A DNA stretch of 64,000 nt. It comes from Oscillospiraceae bacterium. Its GTDB lineage: Bacteria; Bacillota; Clostridia; Oscillospirales; Ruminococcaceae. A program made the position numbers and the translations under genes. The first letter of the stretch is position 1, and each line of letters begins with the position of its first letter. Below the pieces are notes generated by a model. It saw nothing but the letters and a program-made list of their open reading frames with translations, did not search any database and was not told the origin of the DNA. Of this stretch, positions 21,550-29,369 are shown piece by piece. The stretch is from NCBI GenBank assembly GCA_025758045.1, contig CP107208.1, forward strand, positions 682,001-746,000, written 5' to 3'.

Positions 21550-22263
21550 TTAGTTCTGCAATTGTTTTCGTTCTTCCTCGGTCAGTTCCCGGTACTCGCC
21601 GGGGGCAAGGGCCTCATCCAATGCAACGCCGCCGATGGAAAGGCGGTGGAGGGTGTTGACGCCGGCATCGTAGACGCCGAACATGCGCTTGATCTGGTGG
21701 TAGACGCCCTGGTGCAGGGTGACGCGCACGGTGCAGGGGTCATCCTCGGCCGGTTCGGCCTCGGCGGGGGCCAGGTGTTCGCCGTCGGCCAGGGTGACGC
21801 CCGCCGCAAAGCCGCGGCGCATCTCCTCGGTCAGCGGAGTGTCCAGCGTAACCAAATACTGCTTGTCCACATGGTGGGCCGGGGCCAGGATGTCATGGGC
21901 CAGGGCACCGTCATCGGTCAGCAGTACAAAGCCGGTGCTGGTCTTATCCAGGCGGCCCGCCGGGAACAGCTCCCGCCGGGGGTAGTCCGCGGCCACCAGG
22001 TCCACCACAGTGGTATCCCGCTTGTCGCGGCTGGCGCTGACGACGCCCTCCGGCTTATTGAGCATGATATACACATACTTTTTATATTCGCCTGCCAACG
22101 GCGCGCCGTCCAGCGCGATCTGCGCGGCGGTCTCGTCCAACTGGGTATCCGCCTTGCGGCAGATCTTGCCCGCGACCATCACGCGCCCCTTGGTGATGGC
22201 CTTGCGGCTTTCGCTGCGGGTCATGCCGGTGCGCTCGGCCAGGTACTTATCCAGCCGCATCAT
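21550..22263 (-). CDS. RsuA/RluB-family rRNA pseudouridine synthase
   Basis: 237 aa. N-terminal S4 RNA-binding domain (MRLDKYLAERTGMTRSESRK), then the synthase domain with NKPEGVVSA and the catalytic GRLDKTSTG (Asp), and HQIKRMF near the C-terminus. It isomerises a uridine in rRNA; by similarity to RsuA this may be 16S U516, but the position is not certain. The start overlaps the stop of ybaK by ATGA, so translation is coupled. Confidence 0.92.
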   Translation of the reverse strand: MMRLDKYLAERTGMTRSESRKAITKGRVMVAGKICRKADTQLDETAAQIALDGAPLAGEYKKYVYIMLNKPEGVVSASRDKRDTTVVDLVAADYPRRELFPAGRLDKTSTGFVLLTDDGALAHDILAPAHHVDKQYLVTLDTPLTEEMRRGFAAGVTLADGEHLAPAEAEPAEDDPCTVRVTLHQGVYHQIKRMFGVYDAGVNTLHRLSIGGVALDEALAPGEYRELTEEERKQLQN

Positions 22264-22754
22264 GCCTGGTGCTCCTGGGTGATGGCCGCCGTTTTGCCGC
22301 GGGTCACCTTGATAAGATCAGCAGGGGCGCACTCCACCTGGGTGCCGATGCGGCCGCCGGAGACCATGATGGTGGGCTGGGCCAGACAGCTTTCATCGTA
22401 GACGGTGACGAACTGCTTTTTCATGCCCACAGGGCTGCAGCCGCCGCGGATATAACCGGTGACTTTATTGATGTCGGCCACGTGGATCATGGCCACGCTT
22501 TTGACGCCCGCGGCCTTGGCGGCCTTTTTCAGGTCCAGCTCGGCCAGCACGGGCACGACAAACACATAATAGTTATGGTCTGCCCCCTGGGTGACCAGCG
22601 TTTTAAAAACGCGGGCCGGGTCCTGGCCGGTCAGGCGGGCGACGTTGGCGCCGTCAACGGCCTGGCCTTCCTCGTGGGGGTATTCGTGGGCGGTATAGTT
22701 GACCTTGGCGCGCTCCAGCATGCGCATGGCGTTGGTTTTTGCTTCTTTTGCCAT
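22260..22754 (-). CDS. ybaK: YbaK-type Cys-tRNA(Pro) deacylase
   Basis: 164 aa, single YbaK/EbsC editing domain. Visible hallmarks: the Lys in VFKTLV that is essential in this family, the strand YYVFVVP, GYIRGGCSPVGMKK with the conserved GGxSP-like turn, and a C-terminal V-x-GGRIGTQVE. It removes cysteine from mischarged tRNA-Pro in trans. Transcribed with the pseudouridine synthase through a 4-bp overlap. Confidence 0.9.
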   Translation of the reverse strand: MAKEAKTNAMRMLERAKVNYTAHEYPHEEGQAVDGANVARLTGQDPARVFKTLVTQGADHNYYVFVVPVLAELDLKKAAKAAGVKSVAMIHVADINKVTGYIRGGCSPVGMKKQFVTVYDESCLAQPTIMVSGGRIGTQVECAPADLIKVTRGKTAAITQEHQA

Positions 22755-22796
22755 TTGAGATGACCTCTTTTATTATATAGTATAGGGTGCGGGCCG

Positions 22797-22918
22797 ATGC
22801 AAGCATTGCGGGGTCGCGCAGCGATCAATGCCCCTGCGGGGCATTGAACCGCACGAGCGGACCAGCTTTGCTGGCTGGCGGCCTTCGTTTTGGCCGTCAA
22901 GCGGGCCCCTACAAAGGT
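22797..22918. repeat. Palindromic intergenic repeat related to 27993-28046
   Basis: GC-rich string of inverted repeats: CGATGCAAGCAT at the left, AATGCCCC/GGGGCATT (22829-22847), CCAGC/GCTGG and GGCCTTCGTTTTGGCC, closing with GCCCCTACAA. The GATGCAAGCAT and CCCCTACAA blocks recur at 27993-28046. No gene. Confidence 0.5.
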
Positions 22919-22940
22919 TTGTGCTTTTCCCTTTATATAA

Positions 22941-23112
22941 GGCAACACCGCACAATTCCCGTCTAACGGCTTAAGCACCGCTCCGGCGGCTGCGGCACGG
23001 CATCTGCGTTGCCAAAATGCTCGATAAGACATCCAGTATTATCTGCGCTTTTGGCTTAGCAGCTGCCGCACCTCGCTCGCCGTATCGGCACTTAGAATTA
23101 TGCGGTATTGCC
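22941..23112. repeat. 172-bp MITE-like element, copy A
   Basis: Starts GGCAACACCGCACAATTC and ends with its inverted partner (GAATTATGCGGTATTGCC). The flanks are ATAA and TTAA, a near-match to the 4-bp duplications of the other copies. The body is a long imperfect palindrome centred near ATCCAG. It is non-coding and lies upstream of the DAHP synthase promoter. Copies B and C (34193-34364, 53665-53836) have exactly the same length. Confidence 0.85.
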
Positions 23113-23160
23113 TTAAGATATGTCCATTATACGTCCCCTGCAAAATTTTGGCAAGAGGGG

Positions 23161-23188
23161 TTGACTTTAGCGATTTAAAGTGTTAGAC
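23161..23188 (+). promoter_or_regulatory. Candidate promoter of DAHP synthase gene
   Basis: TTGACT (23161-23166), 16-bp spacer, TTAGAC (23183-23188), 78 bp before the start codon. The -10 is weak. Confidence 0.45.
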
Positions 23189-23265
23189 TGTCATCATTCG
23201 ATAAAAAACACGAACGCCGGCGACGATTGCGCCAGGAATCCAAAAGTTTAAATGGGAGACACATT

Positions 23266-24285
23266 ATGATCATCGTATTAAAACAGCACGCCCCGGCCGA
23301 GCAGGTCGACTCCTTCTGCCACGAGCTGGAGGATATGGGCTACCAGATCAACGATTCCGTGGGCAGCGATACCCACATCCTGGGCCTGATCGGCGACACC
23401 AAGTCCCTGGCCGAAAGCTGGGTGCTGGCCAACCCGGTGGTGGAGACCTGCCGCCGCGTGACCGAGCCGTACAAGAAAGCCAACCGCAAGTTCCACCCGG
23501 ACGACACCATCGTGGACGTGGGCGGGCACAAGATCGGCGGCGGGTACTTTGCCGTGATGTCCGGTCCCTGCAGCGTGGAAAGCAAGGAGCAGATCACCTA
23601 TGTAGCCCAGCGCGTACAGGCCGCGGGTGCCAGCATCCTGCGCGGCGGCGCGTTCAAGCCCCGCACCAGCCCGTACAGCTTTCAGGGTTTGCGTGCCGAG
23701 GGCCTGGAGCTTTTGCAGGAGGCCCGCGCTGTGACCGGCCAGCCCATCGTGACCGAGCTGATGAACAACGAGCACATCCACCTGTTTGAGGATGCCCACG
23801 TGGACATGATCCAGATCGGCGCACGCAATATGCAGAACTTTGAGCTGCTGAAAGCCGTGGGCCGCCTGAAGACCCCTGTGCTGCTGAAGCGCGGCCTGTC
23901 CTCCACCCTGGAGGAGCTGGTGATGAGCGCCGAGTACATCATGGCCGAGGGCAACCCCAACGTGGTGCTGTGCGAGCGCGGCATCCGCACCTTTGAGACC
24001 AGCATGCGCAACACGCTGGACATTTCCGCCGTGCCGATGCTGAAAAAGATGACCCATCTGCCTGTGGTCATCGACCCCAGCCACGCTGCCGGCATCGCCT
24101 TTATGGTGCCCGCGCTGGCCCAGGCTGCCGTGGCCGTGGGCGCGGACGGCCTGATGATCGAGACGCACAACAACCCGGCCAAGGCCAAGAGCGACGGCGC
24201 CCAGAGCCTGACGCCCGACCAGTTCGACGCCCTGATGAAGGTCATCAAGCCGGAGCTGGAATTCTTTGGGAAGAAGTTAAACTGA
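23266..24285 (+). CDS. aroF: 3-deoxy-7-phosphoheptulonate (DAHP) synthase, type I-beta
   Basis: 339 aa. An N-terminal ferredoxin-like (ACT-like) domain of about 70 residues starts MIIVLKQHAPAEQ. The barrel follows with MSGPCSVES, RGGAFKPRTSPYSFQG, LLKRG, CERGIRTFE and DPSHAAG. It condenses phosphoenolpyruvate and erythrose 4-phosphate, the first step of aromatic amino acid synthesis; the N-terminal domain confers feedback control in relatives. The ATG at 23266 follows gggagacac; an upstream in-frame ATG lacks an RBS. Monocistronic. Confidence 0.95.
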   Translation: MIIVLKQHAPAEQVDSFCHELEDMGYQINDSVGSDTHILGLIGDTKSLAESWVLANPVVETCRRVTEPYKKANRKFHPDDTIVDVGGHKIGGGYFAVMSGPCSVESKEQITYVAQRVQAAGASILRGGAFKPRTSPYSFQGLRAEGLELLQEARAVTGQPIVTELMNNEHIHLFEDAHVDMIQIGARNMQNFELLKAVGRLKTPVLLKRGLSSTLEELVMSAEYIMAEGNPNVVLCERGIRTFETSMRNTLDISAVPMLKKMTHLPVVIDPSHAAGIAFMVPALAQAAVAVGADGLMIETHNNPAKAKSDGAQSLTPDQFDALMKVIKPELEFFGKKLN

Positions 24286-24298
24286 TTATAGGTAAAAA

Positions 24299-24425
24299 GG
24301 CTCCCTCTGCGAGGGAGCTGGCTGCGCGAAGCGCAGACTGAGGGAGAGACAAGCAAATTAACTGCTACCAAATCTCAGGCTCTCTCCCCCACCCGCTTCG
24401 CGGGAGCCCCCTCCCAGAGGGGGCC
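24299..24425. repeat. GGCTCCCTCT-type palindromic intergenic repeat
   Basis: Terminal inverted repeats GGCTCCCTCT and AGAGGGGGCC (9 of 10 matching) with internal stems (CTCCCTCTGCGAGGGAG, GCGCGAAGCGC, CCGCTTCGCGG). The type is familiar to me from related Clostridia genomes as a common short dispersed element. Non-coding, directly downstream of aroF. Confidence 0.65.
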
Positions 24426-24482
24426 ATCCAGGAGGTGTCCCAGCGAGTGGGATGCCAGCTTATTTATAAAGTATATAAGGTC

Positions 24483-24516
24483 AGCAGCAGGGTCGGGAAA
24501 GCCCTGCTGCTTTTTT
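24483..24516 (+). terminator. Intrinsic terminator downstream of aroF
   Basis: Perfect 10-bp stem AGCAGCAGGG/CCCTGCTGCT followed by six T. It lies about 200 bp past the aroF stop, after the repeat. Confidence 0.8.
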
Positions 24517-24563
24517 GCTGCCGATAGGGGTGCCGCAGCGCATGGATTTTGCGGCAGTCAAAG

Positions 24564-24707
24564 AACTACTTCCGGGTATTTCCGCCCGGTATATATACTG
24601 CGGAACTCCGGAAGTACCCTGGTGTTTCCAACTACTTCCGGAGTTATGGAAGTAGTTATAATTAACATATCTATGTAATTTATATAAGTACTTCCGTAGT
24701 TCCGCAG
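24564..24707. repeat. Nested palindromes built on ACTACTTCCGG
   Basis: A 20-nt inverted pair with one mismatch (24598-24617 with 24688-24707) encloses a perfect 10-bp hairpin AACTACTTCC/GGAAGTAGTT (24630-24657). A further AACTACTTCCGG at 24564 and a CCGGG/CCCGG hairpin lie outside. No open frame explains it. Confidence 0.6.
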
Positions 24708-24798
24708 TTTTGATAAAGGGGTGGCTGTTTTTGCCAGAAACCACCGTCGCAAAAAAGATGCGCCCCGCCGGGCGTGGCGAAGCGCATGCTTATTGGCT

Positions 24799-25926
24799 TT
24801 ATTGGCCCGGTTCGTCTTTGGCGGGCTTGGTGCTTTGGGGCGTGCTGATGCCGGTCTCCCGGGCCGTTTGGATCGCCGAGGCGGCAGCCTCTTTGGCGGT
24901 CTGGGCCGCAGACTGCGCGGCATTGGCAGCCGTTTCTTTTGCCGTCTGGGCGGCGGCGGCAGCTGTACCCACGGCGGTCTGCGCGGTCTCCTTAGCGGTC
25001 TGGGCCATCTCTTTGGCAGCGGTCCTGGCGGCAGCGGCCAGCTCGTTCAGGCGGCGGACGCCGGCGCGGGTGGAGGCCAGCGTCTCGGCGTAGGTAAGGC
25101 TCTTCATATCCGGGAAGGCCCGCAGCAAGCGGCGGGTGCCTATCTTATCCACGCTGATGTCACGCAGCTTGGCGCGCATTTCGTTGGCACGCAGCAGCAT
25201 TTCCAGCTTCAACTCGGCGGCGTTCTCGCGGCCTTCCAGCTTGGCCAGGGCCAGCTGCAGCTTTTGCTCGTCTAAAATGGTATCGGCGGTCATGGCGCTG
25301 ACGCCCAGCACCGTGGTCAGCTTGTCGCTGGTCACACGCAGGCGGGCGCGCACCTCGTCGATCTCCTTCAGCTTTTTGTTCAGACCGGTGGCGGCGGCTG
25401 CAGAGACGATGAGGTCGACCACAAACAGCGCCAGCACGGCGGCTTCGGCAGGCACCAGCACCTTCATGGACAGCGGGCTGCTGGCCTTGGCCAGCGCCGG
25501 GTGCACCACCTTGACCATGATGACACTGCCCAGGCCCCACAGCAGCGAGAACTGCGGGCAGATGTAGCCGCCGATGTTGAACTTCATGTTGGAGTAGTCC
25601 CACCAACGGATGTGGTAAATTTTGAACAGCGTCCAGCCGCCCACCAGCTCGATGGCGGTGGTGAGCACCATGCCCACAAAGAACACCGCCACGGTGCTGA
25701 CGCTTTTCCCCTCGCCGGAGGGGGCCAGCGCGGCCACCGTCCAGTTCAGCACCACCATGCCGCAGCCGTAAATGGGGCAGATGGGGCCGCAGAGGAACCC
25801 GCGGTTGACGAGCCGCCGCTCCTTGATGGCGGCGTAGACGACCTCGACACCCCAGCCGATACAGCCGTAGAGGAAGAACCAATACAGCGTTTGTACGACA
25901 AATGAAAAGATTTCTGTCTGGGTCAT
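24799..25926 (-). CDS. PF06541 membrane protein with long Ala-rich helical tail
   Basis: 375 aa. Residues 1-180 hold about five membrane helices with the family marks CIGWGVEVVYAAI, NRGFLCGPICPIYG and WWDYSNMKFNIGGYICPQFS. The rest is a long charged helix, then from about residue 300 a low-complexity tract repeating units such as AAQTAKETA, which should form an amphipathic or coiled helix. The start at 25926 overlaps the trmB stop (ATGA). Function unknown. A short relative is at 6487-6897. Confidence 0.8.
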   Translation of the reverse strand: MTQTEIFSFVVQTLYWFFLYGCIGWGVEVVYAAIKERRLVNRGFLCGPICPIYGCGMVVLNWTVAALAPSGEGKSVSTVAVFFVGMVLTTAIELVGGWTLFKIYHIRWWDYSNMKFNIGGYICPQFSLLWGLGSVIMVKVVHPALAKASSPLSMKVLVPAEAAVLALFVVDLIVSAAAATGLNKKLKEIDEVRARLRVTSDKLTTVLGVSAMTADTILDEQKLQLALAKLEGRENAAELKLEMLLRANEMRAKLRDISVDKIGTRRLLRAFPDMKSLTYAETLASTRAGVRRLNELAAAARTAAKEMAQTAKETAQTAVGTAAAAAQTAKETAANAAQSAAQTAKEAAASAIQTARETGISTPQSTKPAKDEPGQ

Positions 25927-26693
25927 TCGGCGTCCTCCTGCGGGGCGGGTGCTTCGGCGGCTTCCTCCTCTTCCTCGGCTTCCAGCTCTTTGGCCAGGGT
26001 CTTGGGCTCCACCCAGGTCACGGTGCTGTCGGGACCTTTGCGGGCGATCAACGCCTTGATGGGGATGCCCATCTCGGTAAACATACCCTCGTGTTCGGTG
26101 CGCAGGTTCCAATCCGGCTCGTTGGCGTGCAGGTCAAAGGTCTGCCAGGTGATCTCAAAGCCTGCCGCCGGGAAGTAATGCAAACTGTCCCGGAACAGGT
26201 CATCGTCGTCGGTCTTGAACCAGATCTCCGCGCCCTCATCCATCAGCTGGCGGTATTGCAGCAATTGGCGGGGATGGGTCAGGCGGTGCTTGTTGCTGCC
26301 CGCGTTTTTGCTCCACGGATTACAGAAGTTGATGTAGATGCGGTCCACCCGGTCGGCAGGGGTGAAGGCATTGCTCAGGCGCTCGATGTCGATGCTGGCG
26401 ATCTTGACGTTATCAGGGGTCATGCCGCGCTCGGCATAGGCGGCCTCGACCTTGCGCTTGGCCAGGATCAGCACCTTGTCGGTGATGTCGATGCCCAGGT
26501 AGTTGATGTCCGGGTGCCGGGGGGCCAGCTGCGCCAGGAAACCGCCCTTGCCACAGCCCAGCTCCAGGTGCCAGGGCTGGTCGGGGCGGGCGTAGGTCTC
26601 GTGCCAGTGGCCGCCGTGGGTCAGCGGCTCGTGCACATGGAAGTCGCAGGCCAGCAGTTCGGGGCGGGCATAGGGTTTAAAACGCATTCTCAT
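25923..26693 (-). CDS. trmB: tRNA (guanine-N7)-methyltransferase
   Basis: 256 aa. SAM-binding motif LELGCGKGGF, the acidic GIDITDKVL strand, YINFCNPWSKNAGSNKHRL (TrmB PWP-like motif, here NPW), and the TDDDDLF region. It makes m7G46 in tRNA. An acidic Glu/Ala-rich tail of about 25 residues extends past the usual end. RBS aggagac upstream of 26693; the frame is open further upstream, but that part is antisense-like. Coupled to the PF06541 gene. Confidence 0.93.
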   Translation of the reverse strand: MRMRFKPYARPELLACDFHVHEPLTHGGHWHETYARPDQPWHLELGCGKGGFLAQLAPRHPDINYLGIDITDKVLILAKRKVEAAYAERGMTPDNVKIASIDIERLSNAFTPADRVDRIYINFCNPWSKNAGSNKHRLTHPRQLLQYRQLMDEGAEIWFKTDDDDLFRDSLHYFPAAGFEITWQTFDLHANEPDWNLRTEHEGMFTEMGIPIKALIARKGPDSTVTWVEPKTLAKELEAEEEEEAAEAPAPQEDAE

Positions 26694-26707
26694 GGGAGTG
26701 TCTCCTG

Positions 26708-27865
26708 TTATAATAATGTAGAAAGTTTCTCGCGGACGACATCGGGCGTAAGGCCTGGTTGAGCCAGGCTGCCCTGGCAGAAGGCAGGCTTGCCGCCGCC
26801 CCGGCCTGCAAAGGCTTCGTTCAGTGCCCTGCCCAGGGCGCGGGCATCGGTGCCATCGGGGGCGGCCAGCGCGTAGGATAGGCCCTGCCCGCCGGGGGCG
26901 AGGGCGCAGGCGACCTGATTTGTGCCCGCGCAGACCGCCATGGCAATGCGGCGCAGGCCGTCGCCGTCGGCTCCCTCGGCCCACAGCACGGCGGGCCGGT
27001 CGGGCGCTGCAGCCTGCACGTAGGCATCCGCCAGGGCGTTTTGCAGCGCGGCAATGCGCTGCTTTAGGACAGCTTCGCCGTTCTGGCGGTTCTCCACCGA
27101 CGGGGTCAGGCTGCCCGCGGGGGCAGAGAGCACGCGCCCCGCGGCCTCGGCGTCGGCACAGATGGCGGCCACGGCGTCATAGGCGCGCTGCCCGCAGGCC
27201 ACAGCCAGCCGCATGCCGGTCTTGTAGTGCTGGGCAGAGATGATTTTGATCAGCCCCACCTCGCCGGTGCGGGCCAGATGGGTGCCGCAGCAGGCGCAGC
27301 AGTCGCCGCCGGCTTCCACCAGCCGCACGGGGCCGTCCAGCTCCTTTTTGCTGCGGTACTCGGTGGCGGCCAGGGTGGCGGCGTCGGGGATGTAGCAGTT
27401 CACGGGGGTGTCGGCCCGCACGGCGGCGTTGGCTTCGGCTTCGGCCCGGGCCAGCTGGGCGGCGGAAAGCGGGATGCTGGTGTCCATCCGCACGTAGGGG
27501 GTGCCGATGTGGAAGCCCACATTCTCGGCCCCGAACAGGCGGTGGAGGGTGCCGCTGAGGATATGCTCGCCGGTGTGCTGCTGCATGGCATCCAGGCGGC
27601 GGGGCCAATCGATGCGACCGGTCACAGCGGTGCCCGGCTCCAGCGGAGCGTCCGTGGTATGGGTGATGGTGGCGCCGTCGGTATGCACGTCGGTCACCTT
27701 CGCGGTGCCCAGCGTGCCCAGGTCACAGGGCTGGCCGCCGCCCTCAGGGAAGAAGGCAGTCCTGTCCAGCACGACCGCATAGCCGCCCTTGGCCGGGGTG
27801 CAGGAGAGCACGGCTGCAGCAAATTCCTGCACATAAGCGTCTGTTTCGTATAACTTTTGCGTCAC
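26708..27865 (-). CDS. Alanyl-tRNA editing protein, AlaX long form
   Basis: 385 aa. The editing core has FFPEGGGQPCD, the zinc-binding HTGEH (HxxxH) and the CCGTHLA Cys/His pair, as in the AlaRS editing domain. A C-terminal DHHA1-like domain follows (GGKPAFCQG near the end). It deacylates Ser- or Gly-mischarged tRNA-Ala in trans. RBS aaaggag. It ends 14 bp before trmB, so the order AlaX-TrmB-PF06541 is one operon. Confidence 0.93.
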   Translation of the reverse strand: MTQKLYETDAYVQEFAAAVLSCTPAKGGYAVVLDRTAFFPEGGGQPCDLGTLGTAKVTDVHTDGATITHTTDAPLEPGTAVTGRIDWPRRLDAMQQHTGEHILSGTLHRLFGAENVGFHIGTPYVRMDTSIPLSAAQLARAEAEANAAVRADTPVNCYIPDAATLAATEYRSKKELDGPVRLVEAGGDCCACCGTHLARTGEVGLIKIISAQHYKTGMRLAVACGQRAYDAVAAICADAEAAGRVLSAPAGSLTPSVENRQNGEAVLKQRIAALQNALADAYVQAAAPDRPAVLWAEGADGDGLRRIAMAVCAGTNQVACALAPGGQGLSYALAAPDGTDARALGRALNEAFAGRGGGKPAFCQGSLAQPGLTPDVVREKLSTLL

Positions 27866-27992
27866 AGAAAGGAGACTCCTTTCAAAAAAATCAGATTTTT
27901 CTTATTATAACACAAAACAGGTGTGGAAAAAACCTTTCATTTCCTATATAATAAGAAATATATGGGCTGAAATTTAGGAGGGCTCGCCCTCT

Positions 27993-28046
27993 GTAGGGGC
28001 GGATGCTTGCATCCGCCCGCGGGTCGATGCAAGCATCGCCCCCTAC
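27993..28046. repeat. GTAGGGGC...GCCCCCTAC double palindrome
   Basis: Outer arms GTAGGGGC/GCCCCCTAC enclose two hairpins, GCGGATGCTTGCATCCGC and CGATGCAAGCATCG, which can also pair with each other. It lies between divergent genes, so it is no one's terminator. Confidence 0.65.
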
Positions 28047-28102
28047 AAGTAGGTCACTTCCCTGTTGTGCCCATCATTTCCTACCAGGAGAACTTCAAAC
28101 CT

Positions 28103-29326
28103 ATGCAAAAACAAATCACCCCGGCGGCGCTGGCGTTATCGGCGCTGCTGCTTACCGCCTGCGCGGCGGCCCCGGTGGAAAGCGTTGCCACGGTGGAGAC
28201 GGCCCCCGAGCCTGCTCCTCAGGTGCTTACCGCCTATGCCGCTGACGGGCTGGCCCCCGCCCTGCAGGCTTATGCCGATGCCCAGGGCGTGGCCCTGAAC
28301 TGGACGGACGATGCCAGCACCGCCAGCCTGCTGGCGCTGGACCACCAGCCGGACGGCACCACCCTGGATGTGACCAGCGATCCCCTGCTGGCCGCAGCCG
28401 CCGCCCGCGCCAATATTACCGGGAGTGCCGCCTCCCTGCCCGCAGGCCGCAGCCTGTACGGTTACTGGGTCAGCGGCAGTCTGCTGAACAGCCTGCTGGG
28501 TGATGGCGCTGCCGAAGCCCTGCAGAATGCCAGCTGGGACGAGTGGAGCGACTTTGTGGAGACCCTGCAGGACTGGCTGGCCGAGCCGAAAGCCGCCACC
28601 GTCACCTTAAACGGCGCCGACCGCACCCTGCCGGAGGCCCGGCCCGAAGCCCTGACCGCCACCGGCGTATTTGCCCCGCCGCTGGACCGCACCAGCGGCT
28701 ACACTGTGGCCGTGCTGGCGGCGGACGGCCAGTATACGGCCGACGCCCTGACCGGCCCGCTGAACGGCATCTACAGCGCCGTCTCGCTGGAATGGGACGC
28801 CATGGCCGACAGTGCCGAGGGCGGGTTGTTCCGCCGGGCCAGGCTGACCGACCTGCTGGCCGCCTACGGGGCCGACGCCTGCCAGGATTTGGTTTTGATC
28901 CCCTTCAAAACCAACCTGGAGGACAGCGATCTGACCACCGAGGAGTACAACCTCACCGGCCTGCTGGACTACCCCATCCTGGCCAATGCGGGCTGCTTCG
29001 CCCTTCAGGACACCGGCGATGCCGCCGCACTGAAATCCGCCGAGAGCGCCGTGCTCTGGCTGTACTCCAGCGGCGATGGCGAAAAAGCCCTGACCAACAC
29101 GCTGGGCGTCATCACCCCGTGGAACACCGCGTCCGACACCACCACGCTGGGCGCGATGCAGGTGGAGCAGGTCAACACCGCCATCCTGCCGGGCATCGAC
29201 CTGCCCACGGCGGCAGCGGCCCAGGCCCTTACGGCCAACGAGGAGGCCCTGCAGGGCGGCACACGCGGCAAGGCCGAGCGCACTGCCTTTACCCAGGCCG
29301 CTTTGGCAGCCCTGGGTGCAGAATAA
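28103..29326 (+). CDS. Exported lipoprotein, probable solute-binding protein
   Basis: 407 aa. Signal peptide with lipobox LTAC, then an Ala/Leu-rich body. The pattern LYGYWVSGSLLNSLLG...ASWDEWSDFVETLQDWL resembles family-1 carbohydrate-binding proteins of ABC importers, where a Trp-Asp-Glu-Trp helix follows the first lobe. No permease or ATPase gene is adjacent. The next gene is malQ (43 bp away), so a maltodextrin ligand is plausible but unproven. Start at 28103 chosen for caggagaa about 10 nt upstream and because it places the signal peptide at the N-terminus. Confidence 0.7.
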   Translation: MQKQITPAALALSALLLTACAAAPVESVATVETAPEPAPQVLTAYAADGLAPALQAYADAQGVALNWTDDASTASLLALDHQPDGTTLDVTSDPLLAAAAARANITGSAASLPAGRSLYGYWVSGSLLNSLLGDGAAEALQNASWDEWSDFVETLQDWLAEPKAATVTLNGADRTLPEARPEALTATGVFAPPLDRTSGYTVAVLAADGQYTADALTGPLNGIYSAVSLEWDAMADSAEGGLFRRARLTDLLAAYGADACQDLVLIPFKTNLEDSDLTTEEYNLTGLLDYPILANAGCFALQDTGDAAALKSAESAVLWLYSSGDGEKALTNTLGVITPWNTASDTTTLGAMQVEQVNTAILPGIDLPTAAAAQALTANEEALQGGTRGKAERTAFTQAALAALGAE

Positions 29327-29369
29327 AGAGTACATTAAAAACACTAGCGAAAGAGAAGAAGGATAGCAA

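Noticed and set aside
24564..24707. A small CRISPR array
   Set aside because: The repeated core is present in both orientations at irregular spacing, with no equal spacers and no cas genes.
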